From Saccharum officinarum (Eukaryota; Streptophyta; Magnoliopsida; Poales; Poaceae): a stretch of 64,000 nt of DNA. The stretch is taken from assembly GCA_020631735.1 (NCBI GenBank), contig CM036188.1:10148214-10212213 (forward strand), in the 5' to 3' direction. A program made the translations under genes and the position numbers. Each line of letters begins with the position of its first letter. The first letter of the stretch is position 1. The notes below the pieces were generated by a model. It ran no database searches and had not been told where the DNA came from. It saw only the letters and a list, made by a program, of their open reading frames with translations. Below are positions 33,006 to 48,384 of the stretch, one piece after another.

Positions 33006-33245
33006 TTGATAGGTCATTGGGCCTCACGTCCCGACTTCAGGGTCATGTGCGGTCGTCGACGTCCAGAGTCTACCCATGCAACTGGCCACCGAAAGCTGGT
33101 AGACTTCGAGATGAAAGGATTCGAAGAGGAGCTAGCGACCTTCATCTTTGACGAGGTGTTGAGTAAAGATGGACCATTTTCCATTGCATGGTCTAAGAAG
33201 TACGAAAAACAACATGATAAAGACATGCTCAATAGACTATTGTAA
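33006..33245 (+). CDS. Small unknown ORF beside the plastid insert (copy B)
   Basis: 79 residues, the same frame as 17742-17942 with a longer N-terminus. Few changes (Ile to Met in FEMKGFEEE, Arg to Trp). No family recognised. Confidence 0.3.
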   Translation: MIGHWASRPDFRVMCGRRRPESTHATGHRKLVDFEMKGFEEELATFIFDEVLSKDGPFSIAWSKKYEKQHDKDMLNRLL

Positions 33246-33403
33246 TGTATACATTTTCACAGTAATCATAACATTTGTAATATAAATCTTGATGAATTTG
33301 TGATGTATGTGAGTGTTGTATACATTACCGTAACCATAGGAAATGAAACGTACCATACAAAATAATAAAATAAATTAGTAAATAATAATATTAGAAAATT
33401 ATA

Positions 33404-33630
33404 TCACTGCCAGTTTGCCAACAAGCCGGCAGTGATTATATGAATAGCACTGCCGGCTTAGATCAACACTGCTGGTTTGTGTGGTGAAGATCATTATCTT
33501 TGTCGTTTTTTTTTTTAAAAACTAGCAGTGATAGAACTGGTACATCATTGCCGCTTTGGTACTTCCGGTTCAAATTTTTGGTGGTGGTGGAGGGTTTGAA
33601 CCGGCAATGATTAGCTGTTCTGCAGTAGTG
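33404..33630 (-). mobile_element. CACTA transposon end (copy B)
   Basis: Counterpart of 18101-18326 with the same terminus (read inward CACTACTGCAGAACAG) and the same subterminal 'cactgccgg' repeats. Confidence 0.65.
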
Positions 33631-33637
33631 ACCGAGC

Positions 33638-33737
<100 letters not shown>

Positions 33738-34410
33738 CTAGCTATAAAATAGCTTATTCTGTAGCCGGACCAACCGAGCGCACCAGGTGTGATCAACCGC
33801 ACCTCCTGCTGATCGAGTTGTCATTTACTGCAATGCATGCAGCCATGCAAGAATCTTCGTGTACGTTAATTAACGAGAGCCATCATTAACGCTGCCAGTA
33901 ATTACATTAATTGTTTTTAACTAATCGCCACATCTGGAGGCTTCCATTTTTAGTTACTATAATTAGCACGCAAATTCTAGTCACCATGATTTGACGCAAA
34001 TGTTCTTGTTACGATAATACTTTGTCCAAAAAAAGTAGTTTTTTTACGGAAAAAAATAGTGTAGTTACTATAATTCTGATATTTTAAATGGCTGGATATG
34101 GTAATCAGGATGGGTACATTATTACGATATTTACCATAACAAAAATATTTATGATAATCTGAATATACGGTTACCATAGTTAGCACTGGGAGTTACCACA
34201 TTTTGATATCATCATGATACGATGAACAGTTACTGTAACGAATAAGATTACTTACGATGACAATATTAACAAATAATTACGATAATTTGAGTGTCATGAT
34301 AAAGTTAGAGAGTCACTGGAATTTGATATTTTCCTCAGTGAGTTACGACAATATATATCATGAATTACTATAATCCATGGTTAATTTACGATAGATTTCT
34401 AAATGAATTA

Positions 34411-34860
34411 CTATAATCCATGCTGACTAAACAAGCTCTTGCTGCCGTATAGCCTGAAGAGGTTGAAGGCGGAGAGGAAGGCCAGCAGGGCGGCGGCGAG
34501 CCCGGCCGTGACGGCGCTAGCGATGCAGGCACCGGCCGACCTACAGAAGGCGCAGATCCCCATCCACTGCAGCTCGAGCTGGCCGCGCTTGGCGACGACG
34601 GAGAGGCATGCAGCGTGGCGGCAACGGAGGCCAGCAGCACGTATGTCAGCGCCTGGTCGCACGAGAAGACCCACCAGGCCGGTAGGGGCCTCCGCCGGAC
34701 ATGGCCAGGGCGACGCAACAGCACGCCGCCTGCAGCAGGCTGTACACATACGGAAGGATGGCCATGGACCACCGAGTGCATGGATAACGCCAGCTAACCA
34801 TCGTGGCCAACAACCAAGATGTCGTCATGTGGAGCAGTGGCGACGTCCGTAGCACTGGAC
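34411..34860 (-). pseudogene. CASP-like membrane protein fragment, frameshifted
   Basis: CASP-like (DUF588) proteins are four-helix plant membrane proteins. Parts appear in three frames on the minus strand: AILPYVYSLLQAACCCVALA, then WWVFSCDQALTYVLLASVAATLHA, then VAKRGQLELQWMGICAFCRS and GLAAALLAFLSAFNLFRLYG, with a stop at 34411. The phrases CDQALTYVLLA, KRGQ and LAFLSAFNLFRLYG are typical of the second half of the family. Two frameshifts and the lack of the first half make it a pseudogene, probably captured by the surrounding (TA)n-flanked element. Confidence 0.75.
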
Positions 34861-34974
34861 TCCGTGGGTGATTGATTCATCCGATCCCGCTCGGCCCGCA
34901 GACCACCATGGTCCGCCACCATGACCTGCCGCTGGAGTTCGCAGACTGCCATGGCCCACCGCCGGAGCTCGTAG

Positions 34975-35310
34975 GACTTCCACCGGAGCTTGGAGGAATC
35001 CCGCCTGGCCCCCGCCTGCACGCCCTGCCGGCCATGGCCGCGTGCACCTCCCGCGCGCGCCACGCTACCTCGCCGCGGTAGCATCGAGCCGAGAGCCCGC
35101 GAGCGCCCCACCCGAGGTCGCTAGGGCCCGCCGCCGGAGCCCGCATGACTTCCAACGGAGCTTGGAGGAATCTGGCCTGGCCCCCGCCTCCGCGCCCCGT
35201 CGGCCATGGCCGCGTGCACCTCCCGCGCGCGCCACGCTACCGCGTTGCAGTAGCCTCCAGCCAAGAGCCCGCGAGCGCCCCGCCCGAGGTCGCCGAGGCC
35301 CGCCTCCGAG
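34975..35310 (+). repeat. Tandem pair of 172-bp GC-rich units
   Basis: Units begin 'gacttccaccggagcttgg' (34975) and 'gacttccaacggagcttgg' (35147) and share most of their length. Copy A of the duplication has only the second unit (about 18994 onward). The long open frames on both strands here are by-products of base composition. Confidence 0.75.
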
Positions 35311-35702
35311 GCTGCGCAAGGCGACGCCATCGCCGACGGCATGCTGCACGGCGGTGCCCACGACGAAGGAGCCGCACGCGAACCGCGAGCAGCAAAACCA
35401 CTCTGTCGGCGGCGTCTTCAGCGGGGTGCAGGCTCATCGTCGTGAAATGTCTCCAGGCAGGTGTAAATACGGAACCGTGTCTTCTGTCCATATGTTTACC
35501 ACGCCATCTGCATGCAGAAATTAAAGTGACGTGATTAGGGGACTTCAAGCCACGTAATTAGGGGATCGGTTGATTGGATTTGTCTGAGCCGCCGGTGTGG
35601 GTTTGATCAATATGAGCGGTGTGGAAGGCTCGAGTCAGGCGTGTAGGTTGGATCTGGCTACAAAATAAAATTATTCTGTAGCTAGCTACAATGTATTAGT
35701 TC

Positions 35703-35720
35703 TATATATATATATATATA
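35703..35720. repeat. (TA)n microsatellite, right flank (copy B)
   Basis: About nine TA units followed by a short (CA)n. Confidence 0.9.
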
Positions 35721-36383
35721 CACACACACGAAAAGGTTATATGATTTGTATATAATAGTTTTTATTAGATAATGCAAGTGGAAATATTTTTCCTCTTCTC
35801 ACAAATGAGGAACCAAATTATGCTTATTACAAAAGGAGTTTCAAACTCTATCGTTGATGCATGAAAGTTCAAAGAGCAATATGGTAGTGATCTTCGGAAG
35901 TAAAAAGTAAACCGGCTACCGAGCGATATTGAGCTGTAAGTGCTCTTGAAGGGGACTGCAATGCTAGCTGCAGCAGCTTTACACATTCATTTCTAGCACG
36001 CAAGCTCCCAGTTTCGAAGGATTGTTGTCGTTGACGTCTCAGTTAGGATGAATGGACGATCTAGGTTGCATTGCACATACATTCTCGGTACGACGAGCTG
36101 TCGTCTTTACGAAATCGATCTTTCTCCGCCTAACCATTCGTGCTTGCTTAACCTTTTCATGCATATATACACCTAGCTAGCTACGTACGTCTTTCCCTCG
36201 TTGGTATGAATTTGTGCGTGGTGGTTCATCCATCTGACTGCAAATGCATGCAAGCCGAGCAGCAAAGTCCAAGGTCCAAAGGCAAATGTGTCCTTAGCTT
36301 GCATCCACAAGGCAAAGGCAAGCAACAAATGAACGCTGACAACGACTCGCGTATTCAATGAACACAGGTGATCACGAAGCTTA

Positions 36384-36390
36384 TTTATAA
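36384..36390 (+). promoter_or_regulatory. Probable TATA box of metacaspase copy B
   Basis: TTTATAA, at the same spacing from the ATG as in copy A. Confidence 0.55.
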
Positions 36391-36490
36391 CGGAGGCAGT
36401 CAGGCAGAGATCCATATCTCATCTCATCTCACTGAAGAAGCACCAGTGACCAGACTACCAGAGGTAGAGCTAGAAGAAGACATCACAGCA

Positions 36491-37275
36491 ATGGAGCCGG
36501 GGAAGAAGAAGATGCTGGCCACGCTGGTGGGGTGCAACTACGCCGGCACGCCGTCCGAGCTGAAGGGCTGCATCAACGACGCCCACGCCATGCGCGCCGT
36601 CCTCCTCGACCGCTTCGGCTTCGCGCCGGGCGACGTCACCGTGCTCACCGACGACCACGAGAGCGGCGCCGGCGTGCTCCCGACCGGCGCCAACGTCAAG
36701 CGCACGCTGGCCGAAATGGTGGGGCGCGCGGCGCCCGGGGACGTGCTCTTCTTCTTCTTCAGCGGCCACGGCACGCTCACCCCGCCCATCAGCGGCCATG
36801 GCGACCGCGACGACGAGGCCATCGTGCCCTGCGACCACAACCTCATCTATGGTCTGTCTTTGTCGTCTGCGCACGTCCAAGCACTCCCACCATATATAGT
36901 CCCATGCAGCGCACGTCGTTTCTGACATCTGACTGACATGCTTGCTTGCATGCACGCGCGACGTCAGACGTGGACTTCCGGGAGCTGGTGGACCTCGTGC
37001 CGCGGGGCGCCACCTTCACCATGGTGTCCGATTCGTGCCACAGCGGCGGCCTCATCGACCAGGAGAAGGAGCAGATCGGCCCCGACGTCCCCGCTGACCC
37101 CGCCGTCCACGCCCATGGCGCCGTACACGCCGGTCGGTTCCTCCCGTATGCCGCGGTGCTCGGACACCTGTCCGCCGCGTCGGGCCTGGACGCGTCCCAC
37201 CACGTCGCCGACCACCTGCTCGCGCTCTTCGGGGCCGACGCCAGCGCCAAGTACCGCAAAATACCTAACTTTTGA
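36491..37275 (+). CDS. Type II metacaspase, p10 missing (copy B)
   Basis: Exons 36491-36851 and 36968-37275 with the same 116-bp intron as copy A; 222 residues. The p20 part is complete, with His93 and Cys144 and the usual ELKGCIND. The frame then leaves the family after GADASAKYR, ends KIPNF and stops, because about 60 bp of foreign sequence (37257-37320) replaces what copy A has at 21115-21215. The whole p10 part is gone. Exon 1 and intron are almost identical to copy A. It could still be transcribed; as a protease it is probably dead or regulatory. Confidence 0.75.
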
Positions 37276-38734
37276 ACTTTCTTCTGAGAAAAAGTTTTTT
37301 AATCCATTGTTTTAAACCGGAATGTCATGTGAAGCCTTGTTGCCCATGGACTACTCTACTCGGCCGTGCCTACATGCTCCTCACAGTCACAGGTCGCCAC
37401 TCGCCTGCGGGATGATGCTTATTATTCTATCGGTTTTGATTGAAGAGGTTCTCCTCACAGTCACAATGATGCGGCGACCTCAGCTCCAGACCGACGGCAA
37501 ACTCTACTTCGCCAAGGAGCATTGTCTCGTGTGGTCGTCTGGTCGAAGCAAAGGCAAAGATGGCATGCACATCTCTCCACGTCCCCTAAACCTGGTGGCA
37601 GTGCAGGACATCGCTTTCATGGCGAGCGCAAAAAGCAGCCCCTCCTGCCGATGCCAAGGATATCGGCCACGATGATGACAAGAATTGGTGTGACGATTGC
37701 GGTCGGCTCGAGTATTTGGAAGGATTGTCGCAAGCCCAAGAAGGCATAGACACATCTCACCCAAGCTGACAAGGAAGACTAGGAGCCGGTGCTCCTCATG
37801 GCTAAAGTAAGCATGGTTATCGAAGCGCTCAAGTTTCTAGTAGGGCTAAAAACGGGTGAGTGTGGTTCTTGAAGTGAGGGTGCAAAGTGTCCAGAGACTG
37901 TCTAGCCTGTCTCATGCGTGAGAAAGATGCCCCCGGGCTGGGGTCCCTGTTTAAAAAAAGATGGTGGGGTACGTCGTATACGTTGGCCGATCTTGATAAT
38001 TAAGGCCCCTCACTGGCGTCATCCTGTCCATCTTTACCATTGTTGGCCTCCGTAGACGCATTATGGCCAGGATCGTGTGGAAAACTCCCCTCTGATCCTA
38101 GGATGGGTGAGATCATTCACCATGCAAGACCAGCCCTACACAGTTGTTCAAAGGGGTTTCCTACATCGCCTATTCTGCATAGGATCGTCACAGCGCGGGA
38201 GTATGGTGTGTGATGTGCCATGTTTGGGCAGTTTTGCCATTCCCAAGGCCGTCGATAACTTCACCGTTCATTTTCTTCTCCCGTCCATCCCCTCCCCACC
38301 CACCTTGACCACCGCCCTGGCCGCCGGCGACCTCCACGCCCAACAACCACCTCCGCCAGATGAACCCACCATCCCCTAACTTCGCCGCCGCCTCACTCAC
38401 CGCCAGCCAACCCGCCACCACTGCCATGTCGCAGCCGCCGCCCCCAGCCGGCCAGCCAGCAATCTAGAGTCGGGGAGATTCTCGAAGCCGAATAATGATT
38501 GTGCAATGGTATGGGTCTAGTGATGCTAAAAAGCATACAACCTTAGAATACACCTTGTATATTCTTTAACGAGATTATAGTATTTTATACAAGGAAATCT
38601 CAGATTATGTTGTGCACAACTTTCAGGCTGGTCCTACAACAATGCTTGGATCGGCATCTTTTCCAAAGGTGCACCACCTGCAGCCCTGTAGGCAGCAACA
38701 AGAAGATGACATAAGTCTTTGACAAGGGGATTGC
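37276..38734 (+). other. Region downstream of metacaspase copy B
   Basis: 37455-37650 holds an exon-like stretch (DGKLYFAKEHCLVWSSG..., ISPRPLNLVAVQDIAFM) that copy A lacks; it resembles the piece at 17.2 kb. The NWCDDCGRLEYLEG frame follows (about 37665-37765). 38280-38470 is C-rich. No complete gene supported. Confidence 0.4.
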
Positions 38735-39890
38735 TAGCGCCCGGACGTCTGGACGGATGCCTGTGTCCGGACGTCGGTGCCAGTACCCCGTTTTCCGCAC
38801 CACACCCGGTGCGCCCACACAAGGGCCCGCATCAACCGGATTGCACGCGCCGCTCACCCGACCGAAAACACGCATAGACCGCTTGACTCTCATTCCTGTA
38901 CGCTTTCCGCGCACTTCTAGGCAGGGACTGCTTGTGCCTCATATGCTTTCCAACGCCCCAGCTGCTGTAGCAGGTAGTTACGACAGGTGGTTCCATTGTA
39001 ACATGTGCAACACCAGATCTATTTTTGCAACATTAAGGTGAAGTGTAACACTTGCAATATACATCCAAAACAGTTGAAACACTTGCAACATACATCTAAA
39101 ACACTTGCAAAACACCTAAAAACACTTGAAAGCCATTGCAAATGCATGCAACATCCAGATCTAGTTTTGCAACATCGAGATAAAACATTTGCAACATGCG
39201 TATGAAACACATGAAACATATACTTGCAATGTGTATGTTATGCAACATCTAGATATACTTCTGCAACATCTAGATGAAAACACTCGAAACATACGTCTAA
39301 AATAACTAAAACACTTGAAACATATACTTGCAACATGTGTATATAGCCATTGCAACATATGCAATATCCAGATGAAACACTTGAAAACAACTTTTGAAAC
39401 ACCTGAAACAGTAGAACACATGGTGTCGCCGGCAGCCATGGCCTACCTGATGTGGAAATGCGATAGACCATAAGAGGCACTTGGGTGCAGTGGAGAGGGA
39501 GGATGGCGGCAGGCAAGCGGCTGGGCGCTATAAAGAATGTCGCGCTCGAGCAGTCACCATGGACCACGCCATGTTGGCTCGGAGAACTTGGCAGCGAGTG
39601 GTGAGAGGCTGTGGGGAGACACGAAGGTAGACGGCGCACTAGGGCGTGGTGCAGCATGCCGCTATGTTGCGGCGCGGTAGTGCGGTCTTGGTGGAGCACG
39701 CCGCGGCGACACAGGCGCCGAGAGTGGGTTCAAGAATGGATGCGGGCACAACATGGATTCAAGGGGAAAATGGAAGCGTCGATTTTTTTTATTTTTATTT
39801 CCGTGTGGATGACAGTGTTGCCTGTTGGACCGTGTTCCGGTGGGCGTTAAAGTCCACCAACGCCTGTCCGGACGAAACGGATGCCCTATC
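38735..39890. mobile_element. CAACAT-rich element (copy B)
   Basis: Counterpart of 22578-23740; core of degenerate CAACAT units at 38995-39410. The right-end hairpin is degraded. Confidence 0.5.
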
Positions 39891-40440
39891 GATAGCCTTT
39901 CCACTTTGACAATGGCACACCGGGTACAGCATCGCTAGGGACATAGCTACGGGCCTGCACTATGTTCATCATGCATGATCGCTAGGGACATAGCTACGGA
40001 CATAGCTACGGGCCTGCACTATGTTCATCATGCATGATCCCTAGTGCCCATGGTGTTGCACCGTGCTCGTCTCGGTGACTTTTATGAGGAGTTATATATT
40101 GTTGTTAAAATTGAAACAGAATGTCAAGACCATACTTGTGAGCACATTGATGCATCGATTTACAGTCTCGGCTCGCGAAGGTATCAAATACTACCACTAC
40201 CAGCACAGAACATAAATCATAGTACTGGTGATCATACTACTAGAATACGTGCAAATTCTAACATCGTTGACTGTTTACATCTCTGCTATGTCTAAAACAA
40301 GCACTAGTACTGTAGTAGTGTAGTCCATGAGTGTAGTATACGGTAGTCTGCTACGCGATCACAACTTGGTTTAATTTGCTAACTGAAGAAACAAGCAGCC
40401 GGAAGCCCATGATTGCGTGCGGTGGAGGCGAGACCGCCGG

Positions 40441-40869
40441 CTAGTTCACCACCCACTCTGGGCCTGTCGTGCGCGTGCTCGGCCTGTTGGCTCTCTGGCC
40501 CACTCGGCGGCTCGGCCCAGCTGCTTCAGTCGTCTTGTTGGCTTCTTCAGGAAAACATGCCTTCAGCAGCCAGCCAACGCATCGTCCTATTGTACATCGT
40601 CAGGGGAAACCTGCTGGTTGCCCCCAAACAGCAGCACGGGGAAACCTCTGACGAAGAGTAGACAGATCTTCCAACGAATCTAGCAACAGAGACCACTTAA
40701 TCAACCCCTGTTGAATGGACGACGTACCTCGTGCGACGCTGGAGAATTTTCTCTGGAATACTCCATTGCAGAGCTTGATCATCAGGTAGGGGTGTCACCC
40801 AAGCTGGAGGACCAGGTACCTTCTTCAATTGGGAGACATGTACCACCGGGTGAATAGATGAAGCTTGGG
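40441..40869 (-). pseudogene. Inverted copy of the gypsy chromodomain fragment
   Basis: Inverted relative of 16436-16893. Read on the minus strand: IHPVVHVSQLKKVPGPPAWV, then PLPDDQALQWSIPEKILQRR, then a degraded tail. It keeps the ancestral VVHVSQLKK without the 2-base insertion of copy A. It is cut at the SSIHP codon region and joined directly to the 15.9-kb-type sequence. Confidence 0.8.
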
Positions 40870-41092
40870 CTTGCTTGATTCTCGAACGGACCGATGTCGC
40901 CATCTCCTGACTCGTTTGCGGTGTGTGCACTGTGTCGGAACCAGCACCGAAACCGAATCGAACAAACATGGTGGCGTGGAGCCCACGCGGCAGGCACGTC
41001 GTCTCACCATCGCCTCTCTCCGCATCATATCCTCTCCTCACTCGAGGCGCTTCTCGGTCGTGTGCGTCTCCGTACGTCGTCTTCGATCCACC
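40870..41092 (-). repeat. Inverted copy of the hypothetical gene's upstream region
   Basis: Matches 15690-16030 inverted, with internal gaps. It leads into the ATG of the broken gene copy at 41093. Confidence 0.7.
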
Positions 41093-41283
41093 ATGGCGGT
41101 CCCGGTTGCCCGCGTGCACCTCAAGGTGGCACACGCAGCTCTCCCCGCCCAAGTGGAAGATGCTCCCGCTGCTGCCGACGCCGTGCGTCGCTGCCATCCT
41201 ACCGAAGCCCCTCGCCAAGCCCAGCCATGCCGACTCCGACGAGAGGTGGCATGCGCACAAGAGCGTGCATGTGCTTCGTTAAG
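41093..41283 (+). pseudogene. Truncated copy of the hypothetical gene
   Basis: Starts MAVPVARVHLKVAHAALPA, matching the start of the 14985-15689 protein. A small deletion then shifts the frame; PPKWKMLPLLPTPCVAAILP and ADSDERWHAHK follow in the next frame. The match ends after the first ERWD motif, near 41265. About two thirds of the gene is missing. Confidence 0.8.
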
Positions 41284-41472
41284 CAGAAGTGAGAAAATAC
41301 ATCAGATTCACAAGTAATCCAAGGATTACCGATGAATCCCACAAACACAAACGAACAGCCAGAGAACAGGAGGGGGACCTCCACCTTACAAATCCAACCG
41401 ACTAAATCTAATAAAAGAAGACTCAAACATTATGGCAGACAGCAAGGTAGCGTAATTGCAAAAGCGACAACC

Positions 41473-41645
41473 CACTGCTGCAGGCTTTAGTCTCGGTCTA
41501 AAAGGACCTCTAGTCCCGGGCCGCGAGCCGGGACTAAGGTTTCGGGACTAAATGTCCCACCTTTAGTCCCGGTTCTCAGGCCCGGGACTAAAGGGAGACC
41601 TTACCAACTGGGACTAAAGGTGCTGCCAGGCATCGACGTGGCGTA
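41473..41645 (-). mobile_element. CACTA element end with subterminal repeats
   Basis: From CACTGCTGCAGG (41473) inward are repeats of 'tttagtcccggtt' and 'ccgggactaaag' in both orientations (41487-41640), typical of grass CACTA elements. The three bases before it are ACC. It lies 3' of the minus-strand ORF2-type gene and so is taken as that element's 3' end. The 5' end is probably the similar block at 57586-57756. Confidence 0.7.
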
Positions 41646-41804
41646 GGATTCTTTTTCCTTTTTCTTTCCAATTCATTATTGATTTTGGTTTTCAGTTATA
41701 TTGTTTTCCAATTTATTCTTCGCTGCTATTATCCGTATACGTTGCACCTATACGAGAGCGTTATTATTGCACACAAATAAAGTATGAAACTATATATATA
41801 TATA

Positions 41805-41906
41805 TATATTATTGTAAATGTAATGTGTATGTACGTATATGTATAGCTCTATATATATATATAGCTATACATATACGTACATACACATTACATTTACAAT
41901 AATATA
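41805..41906. repeat. Perfect 44-bp inverted repeat
   Basis: Arms 41805-41848 and 41863-41906 are exact reverse complements around a 14-base TA-rich loop. Read on the left arm: tattgtaaatgtaatgtgta, then tgtacgtatatgtatagct. It lies in the 3' non-coding part of the CACTA element. Confidence 0.9.
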
Positions 41907-41963
41907 CAAGTAATCAAGTGTTCGGCCACCGGTTAATGAGTTACACAAATGTTTGTCTGCCAC

Positions 41964-45964
<4,001 letters not shown>

Positions 45965-45976
45965 TTCTGCAAAAAT

Positions 45977-46046
45977 ATTTAGGGTTTAGGGTTTACAGTT
46001 TAGGATTTAGGGTTTAGGATTTATGGTTTACAGTTTAAGGTTTAGG
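45977..46046 (+). repeat. Telomere-like repeats (TTTAGGG)n, degenerate
   Basis: About ten units of TTTAGGG and variants (tttagga, tttacag, tttatgg). On the gene's strand they read CCTAAACCCTAAACCCTAAA directly before TATTTTTGCAG and the ATG of the CACTA ORF2 gene. Confidence 0.9.
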
Positions 46047-46400
46047 CATTACTAAGCATAAGAGATCGACTTACACATATTAGTGGGATATCATCTGGAT
46101 ATAAGTGTAGATCAAAGTAATCATGCGGCAACGGTATCGACCAACTCCTACTAACTTAATACATCTAATAACAAGTAAGTCTATCACAAGTTATATTTCT
46201 TAATTAAAATAGATAATTTTAACTCATGGAAAAAACTATTCAAATTTCAGGTTTAATAGTTTTCCTAGATATTACACATCATATAGAGTCTACATAAAAT
46301 TTTTCATAATTTTATTACACTCCTAAAATCTTGTACAAAAATAACAAAAAGCAACTCCAGCAATAGCTCTCAAAACATGGTACCTCCTTTTTATTTGAGG
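46047..46400. other. AT-rich stretch left of element II
   Basis: No gene seen. It joins 57142 once element II is removed and is presumably 5' intron of the CACTA gene. Confidence 0.4.
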
Positions 46401-46405
46401 GCTCC

Positions 46406-48194
46406 TGTAACACCCAAAAATCTTAAAAGTTTGAATTAGAAGAAATTTGGAGTTAAAAGAGATTTAGTTATGAGTTTAAATAAATTAGATAATATTTAAT
46501 GGGGATAAAAATTTAAAATAATAGGTGGAATATTTGGTGATGCATTCATGCTGTTGCATTTGGGTTATTTTGAGGTGTGGTTTTAGTTTTGTTTGATTTG
46601 AATTAAAAATTCAATTTTAAAATGGTTTTGGAAACAAATTTAAGTGAGAAAATAAAAGTAAAAAAAGAAACCTTACCTGTGGAGCCGGTGGCTTGGAGGC
46701 CTGCCCGAGCCGGCCTCGGCCTGCTCTTCTCCATCTCGCGAATTAGGCCGCCGAGCCGAGCAGCGCTTTCCTTCGCTCTCCCGTCGCGGTAGCATGGGCC
46801 GGCCCAGGATGTTGCAGCCGCGCGCGCGTCCCTCTCTGGTTTCGCTGATGGGCGGGACCCGCAGGTCAGCCGCGTCTCCCTTCTCTATGTCGTAACCGAG
46901 CCGGTCTTCGACGTGATCTTCACCGAATCAAACTCGTTTTTCCCGGGATTTTGATCCAAATTGAGGTATCCTAGCTCTATATAAGCTAGAGCCGAGCCGC
47001 CGCCTTTCATTTCTAGATCAAATCCGCAAGCGGACACCTCCGTTTGAGCTCTTGCCGCTGCTGCAACCCTAGGCTTCGCTGCCTTCCATCGGTGGAGCTT
47101 GCTGTTCTTCCCACGCCTCTTTTCTTTGCTTTGGTGAGTTTGCCATCCTTCCCTCTTCCTTCTCATGCTTTTCTTTAGGTTTTTAGTGCTTCGAATTGTG
47201 GGTTTTCGTGTTTCCAGTGAGCCGGCCATGGCGCCGTCGTCATCCCGAGCCGCGCTTCATCCCCGGTCGGTCATAGATGTCTTAAGCCGCCTAGATGTGT
47301 TCGTATTAAGCTCCGCCTTCGATTGGTGTAGGCTGTGAGTAGTTTGGCGGTTGAAATCGGGGAAATCGGAGTTTTCCGGCGAGCCACGGAGACCGGCCAT
47401 GGCGGCCGCCGGCCGGAGAGGAGGAGGATGTCGGCGCCTCTCTCTCTTTCATCTGTAAGCGATAGCAGCCGTCCGTTGATTGATTGACGATCGAGATTAG
47501 AAGATACCCCTTCGCGGGGTAAACTTTATAAAGAGCCCCTGTGTTTTCATGGAATAGAACCCGCCGTCCTTAGCGTCATTCAGGAGATACGCTTGTTAGT
47601 TCTGAAAACGTATTTCTTTCCGGTAAATCAAAAATACGTTTTCTGGTATTTACAGTTTTGCCACTCAGATTGTTTTGGTCGTAAAATCTTCGTTTTAACT
47701 CCGATTTGACCCGTTCAAGTTGCGTTAGGTTCGTATTTGCGAACTCTACATATTAGTGTAGTTGTACAGTAGGTTTGGAAAATTTAATTTTCCAGTTTAT
47801 ATTAAAGTATTTATTTATCTATAGGAAATCTTAGAAAATTCATAACTTTCACGTTGTGCCACATGAACCCTATGTTGTATTTGCGGAGTTCGACATGGAC
47901 TCACCCTTGCTATTTCCACCATAACAGATGAAGAATATGATGATAATTATCGAAATGAGTACTAGTCTTAGTGTCAACCAGTCAACCGTGTCCCTATGTT
48001 TGGTGTTCCGCTGCAGATCTACTACTAGTTACTACAAATTATTGTATAAGACTATGTGTTAAATGTTTATTCGTTATGTAATAAGCACTGTGATGATACT
48101 ATGTAATTTGTCTACTTATGTGTGTGACCGATTCCTAGGGCGCACATGAGTCTTTTATGCATCCTATTTTTGTCCTTAAAAATTGGGTGTGACA
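46406..48194 (+). repeat. 5' LTR of element II, internally deleted
   Basis: 1,789 bp, TGTAACACCC...GTGTGACA. The junction cacgttgtgccac at 47850-47862 corresponds to 55686-55691 joined to 56796 on in the 3' LTR; both break points lie in runs of T. Confidence 0.95.
46978..46985 (+). promoter_or_regulatory. TATA box in 5' LTR of element II
   Basis: TATATAAG within CTAGCTCTATATAAGCTAGAG, repeated in the 3' LTR at 54813-54820. A good candidate for the element's promoter. Confidence 0.65.
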
Positions 48195-48197
48195 GAT

Positions 48198-48209
48198 AGG
48201 TATCGGAGC
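48198..48209 (+). other. Degenerate primer binding site of element II
   Basis: AGGTATCGGAGC, two mismatches from the tRNA-Met type TGGTATCAGAGC seen in element I, three bases after the LTR. Confidence 0.75.
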
Positions 48210-48384
48210 CGTGTTGACTGTAGGACGCAAGCCTAGTTAGAATGGTCGTCATTAGTGTCTATGCTTCACCTATTTCATGCTTAATTCTTTCACCTTGATA
48301 ATTGTTAAATTATTATGCTTCTTCTATCTTATTCTATTGTGAAAATATATTGATTCTATCTAATCTATGTCAAAATTCTCGTAG

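Noticed and set aside
40697..41260. 187-residue minus-strand frame mixing gene-like and gypsy-like parts
   Set aside because: It reads through the junction of two inverted fragments, partly out of the natural frame; an accident of rearrangement.
45977..46046. True chromosome end
   Set aside because: Repeats are few, degenerate and flanked on both sides by transposon sequence.
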